This document shows, in pieces, positions 1 through 7,882 of a stretch of 64,000 nt of DNA. Within the stretch, counting starts at the first letter, position 1, and the number at the start of each line of letters is the position of its first letter. Source of the DNA: Kineosphaera sp032229625. GTDB taxonomy: Bacteria > Actinomycetota > Actinomycetes > Actinomycetales > Dermatophilaceae. Location of the stretch: positions 13,259 to 77,258 of the forward strand of contig JAVTVZ010000063.1 in the NCBI GenBank assembly GCA_032229625.1. Reading direction: 5' to 3'. Below the pieces are notes generated by a model. The model was given only the letters and a program-made list of their open reading frames with translations, did not search any database and was not told the DNA's origin. A program made the translations under genes and the position numbers.

Positions 1-2
1 GC

Positions 3-494
3 TTCTGCGCGCTCTTCTTCTTCTCCCGCGGCGACTTCGTCTGGGGCACGCTCTTCATCACGCTGTTCGTCGTCTCCGACCTGCTCGACGGCACGATGGC
101 CCGCGTCTCGGGGCGCGCGAGCAACTGGGGCGCCTTCCTGGATTCCACGCTCGACCGCTTCGGCGACGCCAGCGTCTTCGGCGGGCTCGTCCTCTACTTC
201 ACCCGCCAGCCCGACGGGGCGGCCACCGCGTGGGGCGCGCTGGCCTGCCTCGTCTTCGGCTTCGTCACCAGCTATGCGCGGGCTCGCGCCGAGGGGCTCG
301 GCTTCGGCGGCGCCAACGTCGGCATCGCCGAGCGCGCCGACCGTCTCGTCGTCGTGCTCGTCACGACGTTCCTCGTCGGGCTCTTCGGGCTGCCGCACGT
401 CGTCTTCACCGTTGTGCTGTGGCTGCTCGCCGCCGCCAGCGCCATCACGGTCGCCCAGCGGATGCTCGCCGTGCGGCGTGAGATGGCCGCCTGA
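3..494 (+). CDS. pgsA: CDP-alcohol phosphatidyltransferase (phosphatidylinositol phosphate synthase), 5' truncated by window edge
   Basis: This integral membrane enzyme joins a CDP-diacylglycerol-derived phosphatidyl group to a polyol. The context points to inositol phosphate, the first step towards phosphatidylinositol mannosides. The frame is open from base 3, so the N-terminus lies outside the window. The complete family signature D-x2-DG-x2-AR-x8-G-x3-D-x3-D is visible starting at the Asp of DLLDG (about bases 78-160), followed by several hydrophobic helices. The next gene begins one base after the stop codon and pimA follows, which is the pgsA1-patA-pimA order of mycobacteria. Substrate choice (inositol phosphate rather than glycerol phosphate) is inferred from context only. 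Confidence 0.88.
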   Translation, partial: FCALFFFSRGDFVWGTLFITLFVVSDLLDGTMARVSGRASNWGAFLDSTLDRFGDASVFGGLVLYFTRQPDGAATAWGALACLVFGFVTSYARARAEGLGFGGANVGIAERADRLVVVLVTTFLVGLFGLPHVVFTVVLWLLAAASAITVAQRMLAVRREMAA

Positions 495-495
495 G

Positions 496-1530
496 GTGCC
501 CCGCGGCAGCGTCGGCCGGCAGCTCGGGCAGGCCCGTCGAGGAGTCGGTCAGCGGCTGACCGTCACCGGCTTCCGCGCCGCGTGGCGACTCGTGTGCCGG
601 CTGCCCGAACCCCTCGCCTACCGGCTCTTCGACGTCGTCGCCGACATCGCCCGGCGTCGTGGCGGCGCGGGAGTGGACCTGCTGCGCGCCAACTACGCGC
701 GGGTGCGGCCGGACGCCGACGAGGCCACCCTCGAGGGGCTCGTGGCGGCCGGGATGCGCTCCTACATGCGGTACTGGTGCGAGGCGTTCCGCCTGCCGGG
801 GCGCCGCGTCGAGGACATCGTGCGCGGCGTGCGCAGCGTCGGTGACGCACCGGTCCGCGAGGTGCTCGCCACGGGCCGGCCCGTCGTCTGCTTCCTGGGG
901 CACATGGGCAACTGGGACACCGCCGGCGCGTGGGCCGCGCAGCGGCTCGCGCCCGTCCTGACCGTCGCCGAACGACTCGAACCCGAGGAGCTCTATCGCG
1001 AATTCCTCGCCTTCCGCGAGGGATTGGGGATGACGATCCTGCCCCTGACGGGGGAGGGCGACGTCTTCGGCCGGCTCGTGCGGCACGCCTCGGCGGGCGG
1101 GTGCGTCGTGCCGCTGCTCGCCGACCGCGACCTGACGCACACCGGTGTCGAGGTCGACTTCTGCGGCCGGCCGGCGCGCATGGCCGCCGGGCCCGCCGCC
1201 CTCGCGCTGGCCACCAAGGCACCCCTGCACCCGGTGTCGATGCACTACGAGCCGTGGGCGGCCGGGCCCGGCGGGTATCGGCTCGTCGTGACCTTCCACC
1301 CTGCGGTCCCGGTGCCGGCGCCCGGCCCCGCCGGCGGCGACACCCGGCAGCGGGTCGCCGCGATGACCCAGGCCTGCGCCGACGCTCTGGGCGGCGCCGT
1401 CGCCGCGCACCCCGCGGACTGGCACATGATGCAGCGGGTCTTCACCCAGGACCTCGACCCGCGGCGCCTCGCCCGGTCCGCCGCCGCCTCCGCCTCGGCG
1501 TCACCCGACGCCTCCGCGCAGGAGCGCTGA
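496..1530 (+). CDS. patA: Phosphatidylinositol mannoside acyltransferase (LpxL/HtrB-type)
   Basis: A 344-residue protein of the LpxL/HtrB lysophospholipid acyltransferase family, expected at the inner face of the membrane to acylate a mannose of phosphatidylinositol mannoside. The acyltransferase H-x4-D motif is at His136-Asp141 in the segment LGHMGNWD. The GTG at 496 is chosen because it lies one base after the pgsA stop and gives a family-length product; other in-frame starts lie inside pgsA. It sits in a tight cluster with pgsA and pimA. The C-terminus is a short Ala/Ser-rich tail. The PatA assignment rests on family plus synteny; acyl-chain specificity cannot be read from sequence. Confidence 0.85.
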   Translation: MPRGSVGRQLGQARRGVGQRLTVTGFRAAWRLVCRLPEPLAYRLFDVVADIARRRGGAGVDLLRANYARVRPDADEATLEGLVAAGMRSYMRYWCEAFRLPGRRVEDIVRGVRSVGDAPVREVLATGRPVVCFLGHMGNWDTAGAWAAQRLAPVLTVAERLEPEELYREFLAFREGLGMTILPLTGEGDVFGRLVRHASAGGCVVPLLADRDLTHTGVEVDFCGRPARMAAGPAALALATKAPLHPVSMHYEPWAAGPGGYRLVVTFHPAVPVPAPGPAGGDTRQRVAAMTQACADALGGAVAAHPADWHMMQRVFTQDLDPRRLARSAAASASASPDASAQER

Positions 1531-1533
1531 GCC

Positions 1534-2826
1534 GTGCGCGTCGGGCTCGTCTGCCCCTACTCCTTCGACGTGGCGGGCGGCGTGCAATTCCACGTCCGCG
1601 ACCTCGCCGAGACCCTGCGGGCGCGCGGCCATCACGTGGGGGTGCTCGCCCCCGCCGACGAGGACACGCCGCTGCCGGACTACGTGACGGGCTCCGGGCG
1701 GGCGCTGCCGATCCCCTACAACGGGTCGATCGCGCGGCTGACCTTCGGCCCGCTGACCGCCGCGCGCGTCAACCGCTGGGTCGAGGACGGCCGCTACGAC
1801 GTCGTGCACATCCACGAGCCGCTCGTGCCGAGCGTCTCGGTGCTCGCGCTGTGGGCCGCGACCGGCCCCATCGTCGCGACCTTCCACACGAGCCTCGAAC
1901 GCTCGCGCGCCATGGCCGCCGTCGCGCCCCTCGTGCAGTCGAGCATGGAGAAGATCCACGCCCGGATCGCCGTCTCCGAGGCCGCCCGCCAGACGCTGGT
2001 CACCCACATGGGCGGCGACGCCGTCGTCATCCCCAACGGCGTCTTCGTCGACCGCTTCTCAGGCGCCGTCCCGCAGGCCCGGTGGCAGGGCGTGCCCGGC
2101 CGCCCGACCCTGGCCTTCCTCGGGCGCATCGACGAGCCGCGCAAGGGACTGCCCGTGCTGCTCGAGGCCATGCCCGCCGTGCTCGACGCGCACCCCGGCA
2201 CCCGCCTGCTCATCGCCGGCCACGGTGACCTCGACGCCGCCCGCGAGCGGCTGGCCGCCGGTGACCCGCGCGTGGCCGCCGCCTGCGAGCTGCTCGGCCC
2301 GATCAGCGAGGACGACAAGCGCGCGCTGCTGGCCTCCGTCGACGTCTACGTCGCGCCGCACACCGGCGGCGAGAGCTTCGGCATCGTCCTGGTCGAGGCG
2401 ATGAGCGCCGGCGCGCCCGTCGTCGCCTCCGACCTGCCCGCCTTCGCCGCCGTGCTCGACGACGGCGGCGCCGGTGCGCTCTTCGCCACCGGCGACGCCG
2501 CCGCGCTCGCGGCGCGGCTGGGCGCCGTGCTCGACGACCCGGCCCTGCGTGACCGGCTCGCGCGCCTGGGGCCGGTGACCGCTCGACGCTACGACTGGGG
2601 CAGCGTCTGCGACGACGTGCTCGCGGTCTACGAGACCGTGCTCGAAGGGGATTCGGCGGCTCCCGACCCGCACTGGGCGGCCTTCCGGACCGGGGGGCGG
2701 CCCCCGTCGCGCGTCGCGCCCCCCGTGCCCGCGCTCGCTGCCCCCGCGCGGCCCCGCGGCCGGGACCGGGTGCGGCACGTGCTGGCACCCCTGGCGCGCC
2801 CGCTGCGGTGGCGGTGGCGGCCGTGA
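1534..2826 (+). CDS. pimA: Phosphatidylinositol alpha-mannosyltransferase PimA (GT4)
   Basis: A GDP-mannose-dependent GT4 glycosyltransferase that adds the first mannose to phosphatidylinositol at the cytoplasmic membrane. The N-terminus (MRVGLVCPYSFDVAGGVQFH) is the characteristic PimA start with its glycine-rich acceptor loop. The GT4 E-x7-E motif is at Glu280-Glu288 in GGESFGIVLVEAMSAG. At 430 residues it exceeds the usual 370-390; the excess is a Pro/Arg-rich basic C-terminal tail of roughly 45 residues, which might aid membrane association (inference). GTG start three bases after the patA stop; its own stop overlaps the next start in GTGA. Confidence 0.92.
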   Translation: MRVGLVCPYSFDVAGGVQFHVRDLAETLRARGHHVGVLAPADEDTPLPDYVTGSGRALPIPYNGSIARLTFGPLTAARVNRWVEDGRYDVVHIHEPLVPSVSVLALWAATGPIVATFHTSLERSRAMAAVAPLVQSSMEKIHARIAVSEAARQTLVTHMGGDAVVIPNGVFVDRFSGAVPQARWQGVPGRPTLAFLGRIDEPRKGLPVLLEAMPAVLDAHPGTRLLIAGHGDLDAARERLAAGDPRVAAACELLGPISEDDKRALLASVDVYVAPHTGGESFGIVLVEAMSAGAPVVASDLPAFAAVLDDGGAGALFATGDAAALAARLGAVLDDPALRDRLARLGPVTARRYDWGSVCDDVLAVYETVLEGDSAAPDPHWAAFRTGGRPPSRVAPPVPALAAPARPRGRDRVRHVLAPLARPLRWRWRP

Positions 2827-3359
2827 GCGCGCTGGAGATCGTCACGCTCGTCGTCGTGGTCGTCGTGCTCCTGGCGTGGCGACTGACGTATACCGCCGCG
2901 CGGCTGCACCGGCTGCACACCCGGGTCGAGGGGAGCCTGGCCGCGCTCGACGCCCGCCTCGTGCGGCGGGCGGAGGCGGCCGTCGAGCTCGCCAACTCCG
3001 GCACGCTGGACCCGGCGACCGCCCTGCTGCTCGCCGGCGCCGCCTCGGACAGTCTCGACGCCCGCGCCGACGACATGAGCGGATCCGATTGGGCGGAGGG
3101 CGATCTGGCGACCCGCGAGGCGCTGGAGAGCGACCTGACGGTGACGATCCGGCATGCGCTGGCGTCGTCGGGCACGCCGGCGAGCGACCCGACGCGGCGG
3201 CTGCGCGACGCGCATCGGCGGGTCCAGCTCGCCCGGCGCTTCTCCAACGACGCGGTCCGCGACGTGCAGCGGCTGCGCCGCGAGCCCGAGGTGCGCCTCT
3301 TCCGGCTGGCCGGCCACGCGGCGCTGCCGCGCACCGTCGAGTTCGACGACGACGTGTGA
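2823..3359 (+). CDS. LemA-like single-pass membrane protein
   Basis: A 178-residue protein with one N-terminal membrane helix (about residues 4-22) followed by a helical cytoplasmic body. The order of motifs resembles LemA: an RLHRLHTRVEGSLAALDARL helix with LVRRAEAAVELA just after the membrane segment, a charged RRVQLARRFSNDAVRDV helix, then a short Phe-containing tail ending in acidic residues. Function of LemA proteins is poorly defined. The start is the GTG in the 4-bp GTGA overlap with pimA; a GTG at 2808 is possible but would overlap pimA by 19 bp. Translational coupling to the PIM cluster is likely. The family call is by eye and moderately secure. Confidence 0.6.
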   Translation: MSALEIVTLVVVVVVLLAWRLTYTAARLHRLHTRVEGSLAALDARLVRRAEAAVELANSGTLDPATALLLAGAASDSLDARADDMSGSDWAEGDLATREALESDLTVTIRHALASSGTPASDPTRRLRDAHRRVQLARRFSNDAVRDVQRLRREPEVRLFRLAGHAALPRTVEFDDDV

Positions 3360-3383
3360 GCGCCCCGCGGACTCCGGCACGTG

Positions 3384-3446
3384 GGCGGATCGACGGACGG
3401 ATCGGAGGGCGGATCGGACGGCGGATCGGACGGCGGATCGGACGGC
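3384..3446. repeat. Five 12-bp tandem repeats upstream of pdxS promoter
   Basis: Five consecutive 12-bp units of consensus GGCGGATCGGAC (3384-3395, 3396-3407, 3408-3419, 3420-3431, 3432-3443) plus a partial unit. The last three are identical. The array ends about 25 bp before the -10 element of pdxS, a position where an activator could bind. Confidence 0.9.
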
Positions 3447-3471
3447 GCAAGGGGCGCTCTACGGCGGCGAC

Positions 3472-3477
3472 TAGACT
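3472..3477 (+). promoter_or_regulatory. Putative -10 element of pdxS
   Basis: TAGACT fits the actinobacterial TANNNT -10. The predicted transcript start near 3484 would give a leader of about 80 nt, with GAAAGG (3549-3554) as ribosome binding site before the GTG at 3564. Confidence 0.5.
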
Positions 3478-3563
3478 GGCGCGGCGCTCGGCCGTGTGGA
3501 CCGGGCCCGGGGCGTCCCCGATGTCCCCGCTGCACCGCATCAGTCGTTGAAAGGCCAGCCGTC

Positions 3564-4487
3564 GTGACCCTGACAGAGCCCGACCAGACCCTCACCACCC
3601 CGCCGACGACGCAGGGCACGGCCCGCGTCAAGCGCGGCATGGCGGAGATGCTCAAGGGCGGCGTGATCATGGACGTCGTCACCCCCGACCAGGCGAGGAT
3701 CGCGCAGGACGCCGGCGCCGTCGCCGTCATGGCCCTCGAGCGGGTGCCCGCCGACATCCGCGCCCAGGGCGGGGTCTCGCGGATGAGCGACCCCGACATG
3801 GTCGCCGGGATCATCGACGCCGTCTCGATCCCCGTCATGGCCAAGGCCCGCATCGGCCACTTCGTCGAGGCGCAGGTGCTGCAGTCCCTCGGCGTCGACT
3901 ACATCGACGAGTCCGAGGTGCTCACGCCGGCGGACTACACCAACCACATCGACAAGTGGGCCTACACCGTGCCCTTCGTCTGTGGCGCGACCAACCTCGG
4001 TGAGGCCCTGCGCCGCATCACCGAGGGCGCGGCGATGATCCGCTCCAAGGGTGAGGCCGGCACCGGCGACGTGTCGAACGCGACGACGCACATGCGTCAG
4101 ATCCGCGGTGAGATCAACCGGCTGCGCAGCATGGCCCCCGACGAGCTGTATGTCGCCGCGAAGGAGCTCGCCGCGCCCTACGACCTCGTCGCCGAGGTCG
4201 CCCGCGAGGGCAAGCTGCCCGTCGTGCTCTTCACCGCCGGCGGCATCGCCACCCCTGCCGACGCCGCGATGATGATGCAGCTCGGCGCCGAGGGCGTCTT
4301 CGTCGGCTCGGGCATCTTCAAGTCCGGCAACCCCGCGCAGCGCGCCGAGGCCATCGTCAAGGCGACGACCTTCTACGACGACCCCGACACGATCGCGCGG
4401 GTCTCGCGCGGGCTGGGCGAGGCGATGGTCGGCATCAACGTCGACGACATCCCCCAGCCGCACCGCCTCGCCGAGCGCGGCTGGTGA
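3564..4487 (+). CDS. pdxS: Pyridoxal 5'-phosphate synthase subunit PdxS
   Basis: PdxS forms the dodecameric lyase core that makes pyridoxal phosphate from ribose 5-phosphate, glyceraldehyde 3-phosphate and ammonia supplied by PdxT. The 307-residue TIM barrel is full length. Key residues are present with the spacing of the Bacillus enzyme: Asp37 (IMDVV), Lys94 (VMAKAR) and Lys162 (RSKGEAGTG), matching D24, K81 and K149. Start GTG 3564 has GAAAGG about 9 nt upstream. pdxT lies 1.3 kb downstream, separated by a secreted protease gene. It is preceded by an unusual 12-bp repeat array. Confidence 0.97.
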   Translation: MTLTEPDQTLTTPPTTQGTARVKRGMAEMLKGGVIMDVVTPDQARIAQDAGAVAVMALERVPADIRAQGGVSRMSDPDMVAGIIDAVSIPVMAKARIGHFVEAQVLQSLGVDYIDESEVLTPADYTNHIDKWAYTVPFVCGATNLGEALRRITEGAAMIRSKGEAGTGDVSNATTHMRQIRGEINRLRSMAPDELYVAAKELAAPYDLVAEVAREGKLPVVLFTAGGIATPADAAMMMQLGAEGVFVGSGIFKSGNPAQRAEAIVKATTFYDDPDTIARVSRGLGEAMVGINVDDIPQPHRLAERGW

Positions 4488-4494
4488 CGCAGCG

Positions 4495-4524
4495 CCGCTG
4501 GTCGGGCCCCTGCCCGACCAGCGG
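4495..4524 (+). terminator. Hairpin terminator after pdxS
   Basis: Perfect 13-bp inverted repeat (4495-4507 with 4512-4524) around a 4-nt loop, starting 8 bases after the pdxS stop. There is no T-tract, as is usual in high-GC actinobacteria. Confidence 0.75.
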
Positions 4525-4670
4525 TCTGACGGCCAATTCGACACGGACGTAGTCGAGTTCGGCGTTTCAGCTCGCGATCTGCACCACATCGCGGGGCACA
4601 CTGGTCAGGACGATCACGCCGGCTTCGCGCCCGCGGGTCTCTCGGACGGGCACGACGAAAGGCACTGCCG

Positions 4671-5762
4671 ATGCACCGACCCCTGCCGCTGCGGTCCGCC
4701 GCGCTGGCCGTGGCGCTCGTGACGTGCGCGGCGCCATTGAGCGCCGCGCCCGCGCACGCCCGCACCGACGACCACCGCCCGGTCACCCGCGAGGACCCGG
4801 GGCCGCACTGGCGCGGCGGCCTGACGGGCGACACGACGTCGCAGGCCGCCGGTGAGGACCCGCAGGCGTCGGGCACCGACGGGACGAGCCCCGACGGCAC
4901 GGGCCCCGACAGCGCGAGCCCCGACGGCACGGGCAGCGGCAGGTCGGGCACCGACGACACGGGCAGCGACGCGATCACGCTGGCCACGGACGACGGCCCG
5001 TCCGTCCACGCGCAGTGGGGCTCGAGCCGCGACGTCGAGGTCGGCCACTCGGTCGCCCTCGCCGGCCAGGTCCGCGACGCCGGGAGCCGCCCCCTGGGTC
5101 GGATCCGCCTCGACCGGCGGGTCGGCTCGGCGTGGCAGCCCGTCCACACCATCGACATCGCCGCCGACGGCTCGTGGTCGGAGCGGATCACGCCGCCGTC
5201 GACCCTGGGGGTCGTGCGCTATCGGATCGTGTGGCTCGGCGCGGGCGGTGGCCCGCTCGCGAGCGGTGAGCTGCCGGCGTTGACCGTCTACCGGCTCAAC
5301 ACCTACGACGTCCAGCGGCGCGGGCGGGTCTCGACCGACCTCGACGACTTCGCGCGCGACGCCGCCCGGACCTTCGCCGACCAGCGCGGGTGGGCGCGTG
5401 CCTACCAGCGCTTCGAGCGGGTCGAGCGCGGCGGCGACTTCACGCTCGTGCTCGCGCAGGCCCGGACGATGCCGACCTTCTCGCGGTCGTGCTCGGTGCA
5501 GTTCTCCTGTCGCGTCGGGCGGTTCGTCGTCATCAACGAGACCCCCTGGCGGCACCGCACGAAGGCGTTCACCGGTGATCTGCGCACCTATCGGCACATG
5601 GTCGTCAACCACGAGACCGGGCACTGGCTCGGCCTGGGCCATCAGGGCTGCTCGCGGCGCGGCGCGCTCGCGCCGGTCATGATGCAGCAGTCCAAGGGGC
5701 TGAGCGGCTGCCGCTCCAACGCCTGGCCGCTGCCCGCCGAGATCGCTGCCCTCACCCGCTGA
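4671..5762 (+). CDS. Secreted DUF3152 putative zinc metalloprotease
   Basis: A 363-residue exported protein. A signal peptide with Ala-rich core ends near residue 28 (APAHA). A linker of six 15-bp (5-residue) Gly/Thr/Ser/Asp repeats spans DNA 4881-4970. The C-terminal half is a DUF3152 domain with the zinc-binding motif HETGHWLGLGH (His-Glu-x2-His-x5-His) and the family tail with two Cys and NAWPLP. Family members are thought to be zincin-like peptidases; the substrate is unknown. ATG 4671 has AAAGG 8 nt upstream. It lies between pdxS and pdxT with no obvious functional link. Confidence 0.82.
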   Translation: MHRPLPLRSAALAVALVTCAAPLSAAPAHARTDDHRPVTREDPGPHWRGGLTGDTTSQAAGEDPQASGTDGTSPDGTGPDSASPDGTGSGRSGTDDTGSDAITLATDDGPSVHAQWGSSRDVEVGHSVALAGQVRDAGSRPLGRIRLDRRVGSAWQPVHTIDIAADGSWSERITPPSTLGVVRYRIVWLGAGGGPLASGELPALTVYRLNTYDVQRRGRVSTDLDDFARDAARTFADQRGWARAYQRFERVERGGDFTLVLAQARTMPTFSRSCSVQFSCRVGRFVVINETPWRHRTKAFTGDLRTYRHMVVNHETGHWLGLGHQGCSRRGALAPVMMQQSKGLSGCRSNAWPLPAEIAALTR

Positions 5763-5771
5763 GCCGACCCC

Positions 5772-5777
5772 TACACT
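5772..5777 (+). promoter_or_regulatory. -10 element of pdxT, leaderless-type
   Basis: TACACT ends 8 nt before the GTG at 5786, with no Shine-Dalgarno sequence between. This spacing predicts transcription starting at or next to the start codon. Confidence 0.55.
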
Positions 5778-5785
5778 CGACGGCC

Positions 5786-6478
5786 GTGCCTACCGCCCCT
5801 GACGTCGAGCCCACCACCGGTCCCCCCGCCGGCATCGAGAGCCCCGCGCCGCTGAGCCCCGCGTTGCGGTCGCGACCCCGGATCGGGGTGCTCGCCGTGC
5901 AGGGTGACGTCCGTGAGCATGCCGCGGCGCTGGCCTCCGCCGGCGCCGAGCCGGTGTCGGTGCGCCGGCCGGGTGAGCTCGACGGCCTCGCCGGGCTCGT
6001 CATCCCCGGAGGGGAGTCGACGGTCATCGACAAGCTGCTGCGGGCCTTCGACCTGCGCGACCCCGTGCGCGCCGCGATCGCGGGCGGCCTGCCCGTCTAC
6101 GGCTCGTGCGCGGGCATGATCCTGCTGGCCGACCGGGTGCTCGACGGCACCGCCGACCAGCAGACCCTCGGTGGCATGTCGATCACGGTGCGCCGCAACG
6201 CGTTCGGCCGCCAGGTCGACTCCTTCGAGACGGACCTGACGATGCCGTGGCTGCGCGAGCCGGACCGGCCGATCCGCGCGGTCTTCATCCGCGCGCCCTG
6301 GGTCGAGGAGGTCGGGCCCGACGTCGAGGTGCTCGCGCGCGTGCCGTCGGGCCCCGCAGCCGGCCGCGTCGTCGCCGCCCGCCAGGGGCCGCTGCTCGTC
6401 ACGTCCTTCCACCCCGAGGTCAGCGGCGACGACCGCGTGCACGACTACTTCGTGGCGATGGTGCGGGGCGACGCCTGA
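5786..6478 (+). CDS. pdxT: Pyridoxal 5'-phosphate synthase glutaminase subunit PdxT
   Basis: Class I glutaminase that hydrolyses glutamine and channels ammonia to PdxS. The catalytic triad is visible: Cys108 (GSCAGM), His209 and Glu211 (SFHPEVS). The oxyanion segment PGGEST is present. At 230 residues it is longer than the usual 190-200 because of about 30 residues before RPRIGVLAVQGDV. The GTG at 5786 is kept because a -10 element sits 8 nt upstream. It is probably transcribed from its own promoter rather than with pdxS, since a terminator and another gene intervene. Confidence 0.95.
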   Translation: MPTAPDVEPTTGPPAGIESPAPLSPALRSRPRIGVLAVQGDVREHAAALASAGAEPVSVRRPGELDGLAGLVIPGGESTVIDKLLRAFDLRDPVRAAIAGGLPVYGSCAGMILLADRVLDGTADQQTLGGMSITVRRNAFGRQVDSFETDLTMPWLREPDRPIRAVFIRAPWVEEVGPDVEVLARVPSGPAAGRVVAARQGPLLVTSFHPEVSGDDRVHDYFVAMVRGDA

Positions 6479-6544
6479 CCGGTCGGCGCCGACGCGTCCG
6501 CGGGCCGGCCGGGTCGGAGGCGGCCGGGTCAGCGTGCGGCCGCG

Positions 6545-7882
6545 TCAGAATCCCGGCGCCGGCTGCGCCCAGGGCTGTCGCTGCACCTGCCAGTGCCGGA
6601 CCAGGTCGGCGGCCACGCTCAGCGCCATGACCGCGGCGCCGGTCATCGTGTCCCCCCAGCTCGAGACGACCCAGCGGGCCCCGGTGACGACGTCGACCTC
6701 GACGAGGCGGCTGTTGACCGACGACCCCTGCGGCACCTTCTCCTCCACGACATAGGTCCGGTCGTCGCTCCAGGCGAGGCCCCGCGAGGCGAAGGGGATG
6801 TCGATGGCCCGGGTGCGGCCGGTGCCCAGGTCGAGGACCTGCACCCCGCGCAGGACCGACGCCAGATAGCGGCCGTCGGGCGACCACGCGTTCTGGTCCG
6901 CGGCGTCCTCGGGCCCCGCGGGGTAGGTGCGCAGCACCCGGCCGCGGGCGTCGAGGCGTTGGATCCCGCGCGCGCGGCTGACGAGCAGCTGCCCGTCCGG
7001 GCCCGTCATCGCGGTGCGCACGTCAGGGGAGTGCGGGACGCCCGGGACCGGGCGCACGCGGCCTGCGGGCACATCGACGGCCAGCAGGTAGCCCGGGTTG
7101 CGCAGATTGTCGCCGGAGGCGTCGACATCGCGGACGTAGAGGGTCGCGCCGTCCCGTGACCAGGCCACCGGATCGGCCGCGCGATACGGCGCGTCGGTGA
7201 GGCGCACGACGTGCTCGGCGGCGGTGTCGACGTCGACGACGACGACGTCACCGGACCAGCCGGCGGTCCCGACGGCGATCCGCCGGCCGTCGGGGGAGAC
7301 CAGCGTCGGAGCGTGGCCACCGAGCGCGGCGCGCCCCTCGGGCGTGGCGAACCGTCGCACCGTCGTGCCGTCCGGGGCGATGACGACGCTGCGCTCGAGG
7401 TCGAGGAACTCGTAGTCACCGCCGTGCTGGAAGGACAAGAGCACCCGGTCCACCGGCGACCAACTCAGCGGCAGCGGGAAGTGGCGGTACGAGGGCAGCT
7501 GGGTCGGCAACACGACCTGCGAGCCCGTCGCGGGCTGGGGCGACGGGCCCAGCATCCGCATCCCGCCGAAGACGGTCGCCAGGAGCAGGAGGGTCGCGGC
7601 GACGGCGGCCACGACGGGCCGGGCGGCCGAGCCTGCGCGGCGCCGGCCGTGCCGGGTCGTCGACCCGTGCAGGTCGTCGGCCCGGTCCCCGAGGAGGTCG
7701 TCCGCCAACCCGCGAGATCGCCGTGCGGCGAGGGGGGCCGGACCGCCGGGGGGCTCGTGCCAGGGGCGGTCCTCCTGTGCGCGGGAGTCGTCCAGGGCGA
7801 GGGAGTCCAGGGCGAGGGAGTCGACGAAGTCGCGCAGGCGCTCGACGGCCTCGCGCTCACCGACGCGTGGTGCGGTGCTCAT
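6545..7882 (-). CDS. Membrane-anchored beta-propeller protein, possible anti-sigma partner
   Basis: A 445-residue protein overlapping the upstream sigma-factor gene by ATGA. The N-terminal ~88 residues are charged, with a duplicated SLALD peptide encoded by a small tandem DNA repeat (about 7793-7822). One membrane helix follows (about residues 88-110). The extracytoplasmic part has repeated propeller-like blades of the TolB/WD40 kind (motifs such as SPDGRRIAV, SRDGATLYV, SPDGRYLAS). Topology and gene coupling match an anti-sigma factor with an external sensor domain, but no ZAS zinc motif (H-x3-C-x2-C) is visible. The regulatory role is inference. The start follows from the overlap with the sigma stop. 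Confidence 0.7.
   Translation of the reverse strand: MSTAPRVGEREAVERLRDFVDSLALDSLALDDSRAQEDRPWHEPPGGPAPLAARRSRGLADDLLGDRADDLHGSTTRHGRRRAGSAARPVVAAVAATLLLLATVFGGMRMLGPSPQPATGSQVVLPTQLPSYRHFPLPLSWSPVDRVLLSFQHGGDYEFLDLERSVVIAPDGTTVRRFATPEGRAALGGHAPTLVSPDGRRIAVGTAGWSGDVVVVDVDTAAEHVVRLTDAPYRAADPVAWSRDGATLYVRDVDASGDNLRNPGYLLAVDVPAGRVRPVPGVPHSPDVRTAMTGPDGQLLVSRARGIQRLDARGRVLRTYPAGPEDAADQNAWSPDGRYLASVLRGVQVLDLGTGRTRAIDIPFASRGLAWSDDRTYVVEEKVPQGSSVNSRLVEVDVVTGARWVVSSWGDTMTGAAVMALSVAADLVRHWQVQRQPWAQPAPGF

Noticed and set aside
3384..3446. CRISPR array
   Set aside because: 12-bp units are contiguous with no spacers and no cas genes are present.
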